DNA from: Euperipatoides rowelli
Lineage: Eukaryota; Onychophora; Udeonychophora; Euonychophora; Peripatopsidae
Assembly (NCBI GenBank): GCA_003024985.2
Contig: PXIH01S0014282.1
Direction: 5' to 3' (one strand)
DNA length: 13,908 nucleotides
This document shows positions 11,486 to 13,908 of this stretch, in pieces. Below the pieces are notes generated by a model. The model did no database searches and was not told the DNA's origin. It saw only the letters and a program-made list of their open reading frames with translations. The position numbers and the translations under genes were made by a program. Within the stretch, counting starts at the first letter, position 1, and each line of letters begins with the position of its first letter.

Positions 11486-11658
11486 GTTTTTAATGTCCCT
11501 GAAGTCATTAACTCTGTTACTAATACTATGTATTTCCTTTTAATGTTATTAACTTCCCAATAATCATAAAATCTTACAATATTAGGATGTTGTAAACCTT
11601 TTAACATTTCAGCTTCTTCTCTAAACCTTTGTCTTTCACATTTATTTAATTTTTTTTC
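11486..11658 (-). CDS. WNK: WNK kinase exon A (alpha-C helix to hinge)
   Basis: This 173-nt internal exon encodes the N-lobe from just before helix alpha-C to the hinge: [57 protein letters not shown] plus a split threonine codon (AC, completed by A in exon B). The EEAEM segment holds the alpha-C glutamate that salt-bridges to the ATP-binding lysine. In WNKs that lysine sits in the glycine-rich loop, which would be in an upstream exon beyond the window. [11 protein letters not shown] is the hinge, nearly invariant in animal WNKs. Compared with vertebrate WNKs the turn after YDYWE (VNNIKRK) is divergent, as is usual for this loop. The acceptor is TTTTCATTTCAG before GAAAAA, and the donor is AAAAC before GTAAGT, a perfect consensus. 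Intron phases are 0 entering and 2 leaving. Confidence 0.95.
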
Positions 11659-12880
11659 CTGAAATGAAAAATATTAAAGTATGGTATCAGAAAGAGACAT
11701 TGAGGAATTTCCTAAATCTAAAAAATTAATAAGCCTCGTTTAAAATTTTGGCTTAATATAGCACAGATAAATAATAAATGAAGGCTATAAAAGAAATTTT
11801 AAACAAAAAAAATCAATGCTTGCAGACTAGGGATGTGCCTAAGTGAAATTGAAAAAAAAAAAAAAAAACCTGCAGGTAAACTTAGACTCAACCTATCCAT
11901 CTAAAACATATTTTAAAGAAAATTAAACATTGAAGTGTTAACATTTGTAGGCCTACATTCTATTATATTAGCCTATTGTCAGTGACAGCCTACTCGTCCC
12001 TATTTGTCCTTTATATTTTACAATTTGCAATTAACCTGATATTTAGAAATTAAAAGAAAAAAATAAATGATTATCAATACAAACAAACCGCGAGTTTATG
12101 GTTTGCAGTGTAAGAATAATTTTATGTGAGCACTGTTCATATGGAACCAATAATCTAGTGTTTGTTTTACTATTCCACATGCAAAATCACTAGCCTATCC
12201 CACACAAAAAAAACAAAATAAAAAAGAAAATTATCAATTTTAAAACATAATAAATTATAGTGCAGCCTACAGTAGGCTACGTTTAACACACAATTTTTTT
12301 TTTACATTTTTACAAAAATTGGAATTAACATAGGCCTATTCATTAGATAGCCTATCAGTAACTTTTAAAATCAGTAATATCTCAATGGCAATAGGCTATC
12401 TTCTGCCAAGCAATATTCAAATATAAAATTACTAGGCTAAGCTTATATCTTTCTACATTATGGGTCCATCTTGAAATTAAAGTCAAACCTGATGAAAAAA
12501 GACCAAGAAGCAGACAAGTGAGAAAACAATAATAATTTTTAAAATATTCATATGGGAGATGAATTAAATGTGGTTGCAGCAGTCTGCAATGTTTTAATCA
12601 ACAAGATGTTAAATTTTATAATTGGCTAAAGAAATTAAAACCAATATAATTTTTGGATTTGAAATTTTAAAGCAGAATTTATTCTAAAAAATAATAACTA
12701 CACTCAAGGGTGACCCAACAATATTTTTTTTACCAGTCCAATGGAATACCGGTATATCTGTAGGCTATTTAGGCTACTATTCTCTGGACACAGGAATAGG
12801 ATTAAAGCAGAACACAGATTTATATTCATTACCGGTACTTTGACAAAACTGTTTTATCTTTGTCATTTGTTCCTCTAGTA

Positions 12881-13384
12881 CAGTGGTGGCGAACCTATTA
12901 CACGTGTCACTAGGTGACAGACGAACACAATTTTGTGGCACACAGCATGAATATATTATGCATGGTCTAGTATTGTACATGTCATAAATAGAAAATTGTG
13001 AATGTGACAACTGGTGCCATCCCAAATAAGGTGGATAAACAATGTTTTTGTGAAATTTTAATTAGTGAAGAAATTCAGCACCCTAATGTGCAGTTCCATT
13101 GCATTTTACATCAGGAAGCGTTGTGCACGAAAGCAAGTACCATATGTTCAATCATTTGCAAGTGTGCTTTTAGTGGTTACTAAAATTGTGAACTTTATAT
13201 CTGAAAATGCTCAAAATAATTGACAGTTCTTAAAGATGTTAGCCCAGGTGGATTCTCAATATGCCAAACTTCTTATGTAGCCTACAATAATGTTGGCTGC
13301 TGAGTCATAGCGACACACTAGATATTTGAAAGTAATAAATCTAACTTCAAGTGACACACAGTCGGAAAAGGTTCGCCATCCCTT
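12881..13384 (+). mobile_element. 504-bp degenerate hAT element with internal deletion
   Basis: The ends read CAGTGGTGGCGAACC (12881-12895) and, reverse-complemented, AAGGGATGGCGAACC (13370-13384), 12 of 15 matching. Flanking 8-mers CTCTAGTA (12873-12880) and CACTAGTA (13385-13392) form a target-site duplication with one mismatch. A subterminal palindrome TGTCAC-TAG-GTGACA is at 12905-12919, and TGTCACTT recurs near the other end in inverted orientation. The interior holds a broken transposase fragment (see next entry). This is a hAT copy that lost most of its transposase. The mismatched duplication and decayed frame show it is old. Confidence 0.85.
12992..13280 (+). pseudogene. hAT transposase fragment (ZBED/GTF2IRD2-like), disrupted
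   Basis: The first frame (12992-13183) reads VNVTTGAIPNKVDKQ and, after a diverged stretch, QFHCILHQEALCTKAS. FHCxxHQEALC-K is a hallmark of hAT transposases related to vertebrate ZBED5, FAM200 and GTF2IRD2 proteins, and VTTGA fits the upstream VTDGA motif with the catalytic-region aspartate replaced. The match then moves one frame on at about 13173: VVTKIVNFISENAQNN, a TGA at 13221-13223, then QFLKMLAQVDSQYAKLLM and a TAG. This order agrees with the family, so I infer one frameshift and two stops. The N-terminal zinc finger and C-terminal dimerisation region are absent. It is non-functional and has no relation to the host kinase gene. Confidence 0.8.
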
Positions 13385-13908
13385 CACTAGTAGATTAGAA
13401 CACACACCTTTCAATCACAATTTTTACTTCTAAGTTGTTCTTCTCAATTGAGAACAAATCAACAGCTGTTAAAAGGCAGTTGAATCAGTGCTTTTATTTA
13501 CAAAATGATTTAAACCAAGAAGGTTTATACATATTTAGTAGATAGGTAGGCTATCTGAAGGATAAGTTTCATATTGAGAGTAGGCTACATGAAATAAAAA
13601 ATGATACTATTTGTGCATTGACATTTTAATCTACTTATAAAAATATAGGACTATTAGTCTAATTGTTTGAAGATATGCATCAAAGATATGCAGAAAAATA
13701 ACGTAGATAGACTATACCGTAGCCTTTCTTTTTTTTTTGATAAGTAATAGGCTAGTTTATCATTTTTCCTAATAGGCTACTTAAATTCAGCCCATATTAA
13801 AAATTGTCATTGTTCAACGCAAGATTCTCTTAAAGGTCAAATGTAACGGATTTCTTTTATTTTTTTTTATTATTGATTTTTAAAGATATTTACTAAAAAA
13901 AAATTTCC

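Larger units (their letters stand above)
11659..13908 (-). other. WNK intron upstream of exon A (partial)
   Basis: This is the 3' end of a phase-0 intron whose donor lies beyond the window. The acceptor next to exon A is TTTTCATTTCAG. It holds the degenerate hAT copy at 12881-13384. No exon encoding the WNK glycine-rich loop was found up to 13908, so that exon is further upstream. A perfect 14-nt palindrome TTCTCAATTGAGAA is at 13441-13454. The remainder is AT-rich with many TAGGCTA-type words. Confidence 0.82.

Noticed and set aside
11828-11845. CTAGGGATGTGCC as a hAT terminus
   Set aside because: No matching inverted end was found nearby and the sequence alone is too short to support a call.
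12777-13025. 82-codon minus-strand open frame
   Set aside because: It crosses the left boundary of the hAT remnant and is antisense to the recognisable transposase fragment.

Overview
The window is eukaryotic. It carries four consecutive internal exons of one split gene on the minus strand, and everything else is AT-rich intron with mobile-element debris. The translated exons join in frame through GT-AG introns into about 214 contiguous residues of a WNK (with-no-lysine) Ser/Thr kinase domain. The visible part runs from the alpha-C helix region through the catalytic loop, the DLG magnesium motif and the activation loop to the start of the last helices of the C-lobe. The glycine-rich loop with the WNK-specific lysine lies upstream, beyond position 13908. 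The rest of the kinase fold and the regulatory tail lie downstream, before position 1. The window is therefore one central slice of a larger gene.

WNK is found across eukaryotes. The exact wording here ([34 protein letters not shown]), long introns, hAT, pogo-like and foldback elements, and the very AT-rich introns suggest a metazoan, probably an invertebrate. A phylum cannot be assigned from the sequence alone. No bacterial genes, rRNA, tRNA or CRISPR were seen.

Layout from low to high coordinates: an intron running off the left edge (1-2303); exon D (2304-2392); a 1.6 kb intron with a 165-nt hairpin element; exon C (3995-4152); a 3.35 kb intron holding a 615-bp foldback element with 8-bp target-site duplications and two 99-bp direct repeats in its core; exon B (7507-7727, catalytic loop); a 3.76 kb intron holding an 849-bp hAT-type element with perfect 8-bp duplications, itself containing a 244-bp pogo-like insertion and a strong hairpin; exon A (11486-11658); and an intron running off the right edge that holds a 504-bp hAT remnant with a broken transposase fragment.

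The main points of interest are the mobile elements. Three have both ends and target duplications readable by eye, one is nested inside another, and one packages a tandem repeat between long inverted arms. A short word family (TAGGCTA / TAGCCTA / TAGGCCTA) is strikingly frequent in the right half. I saw no evidence for a novel multi-gene system.
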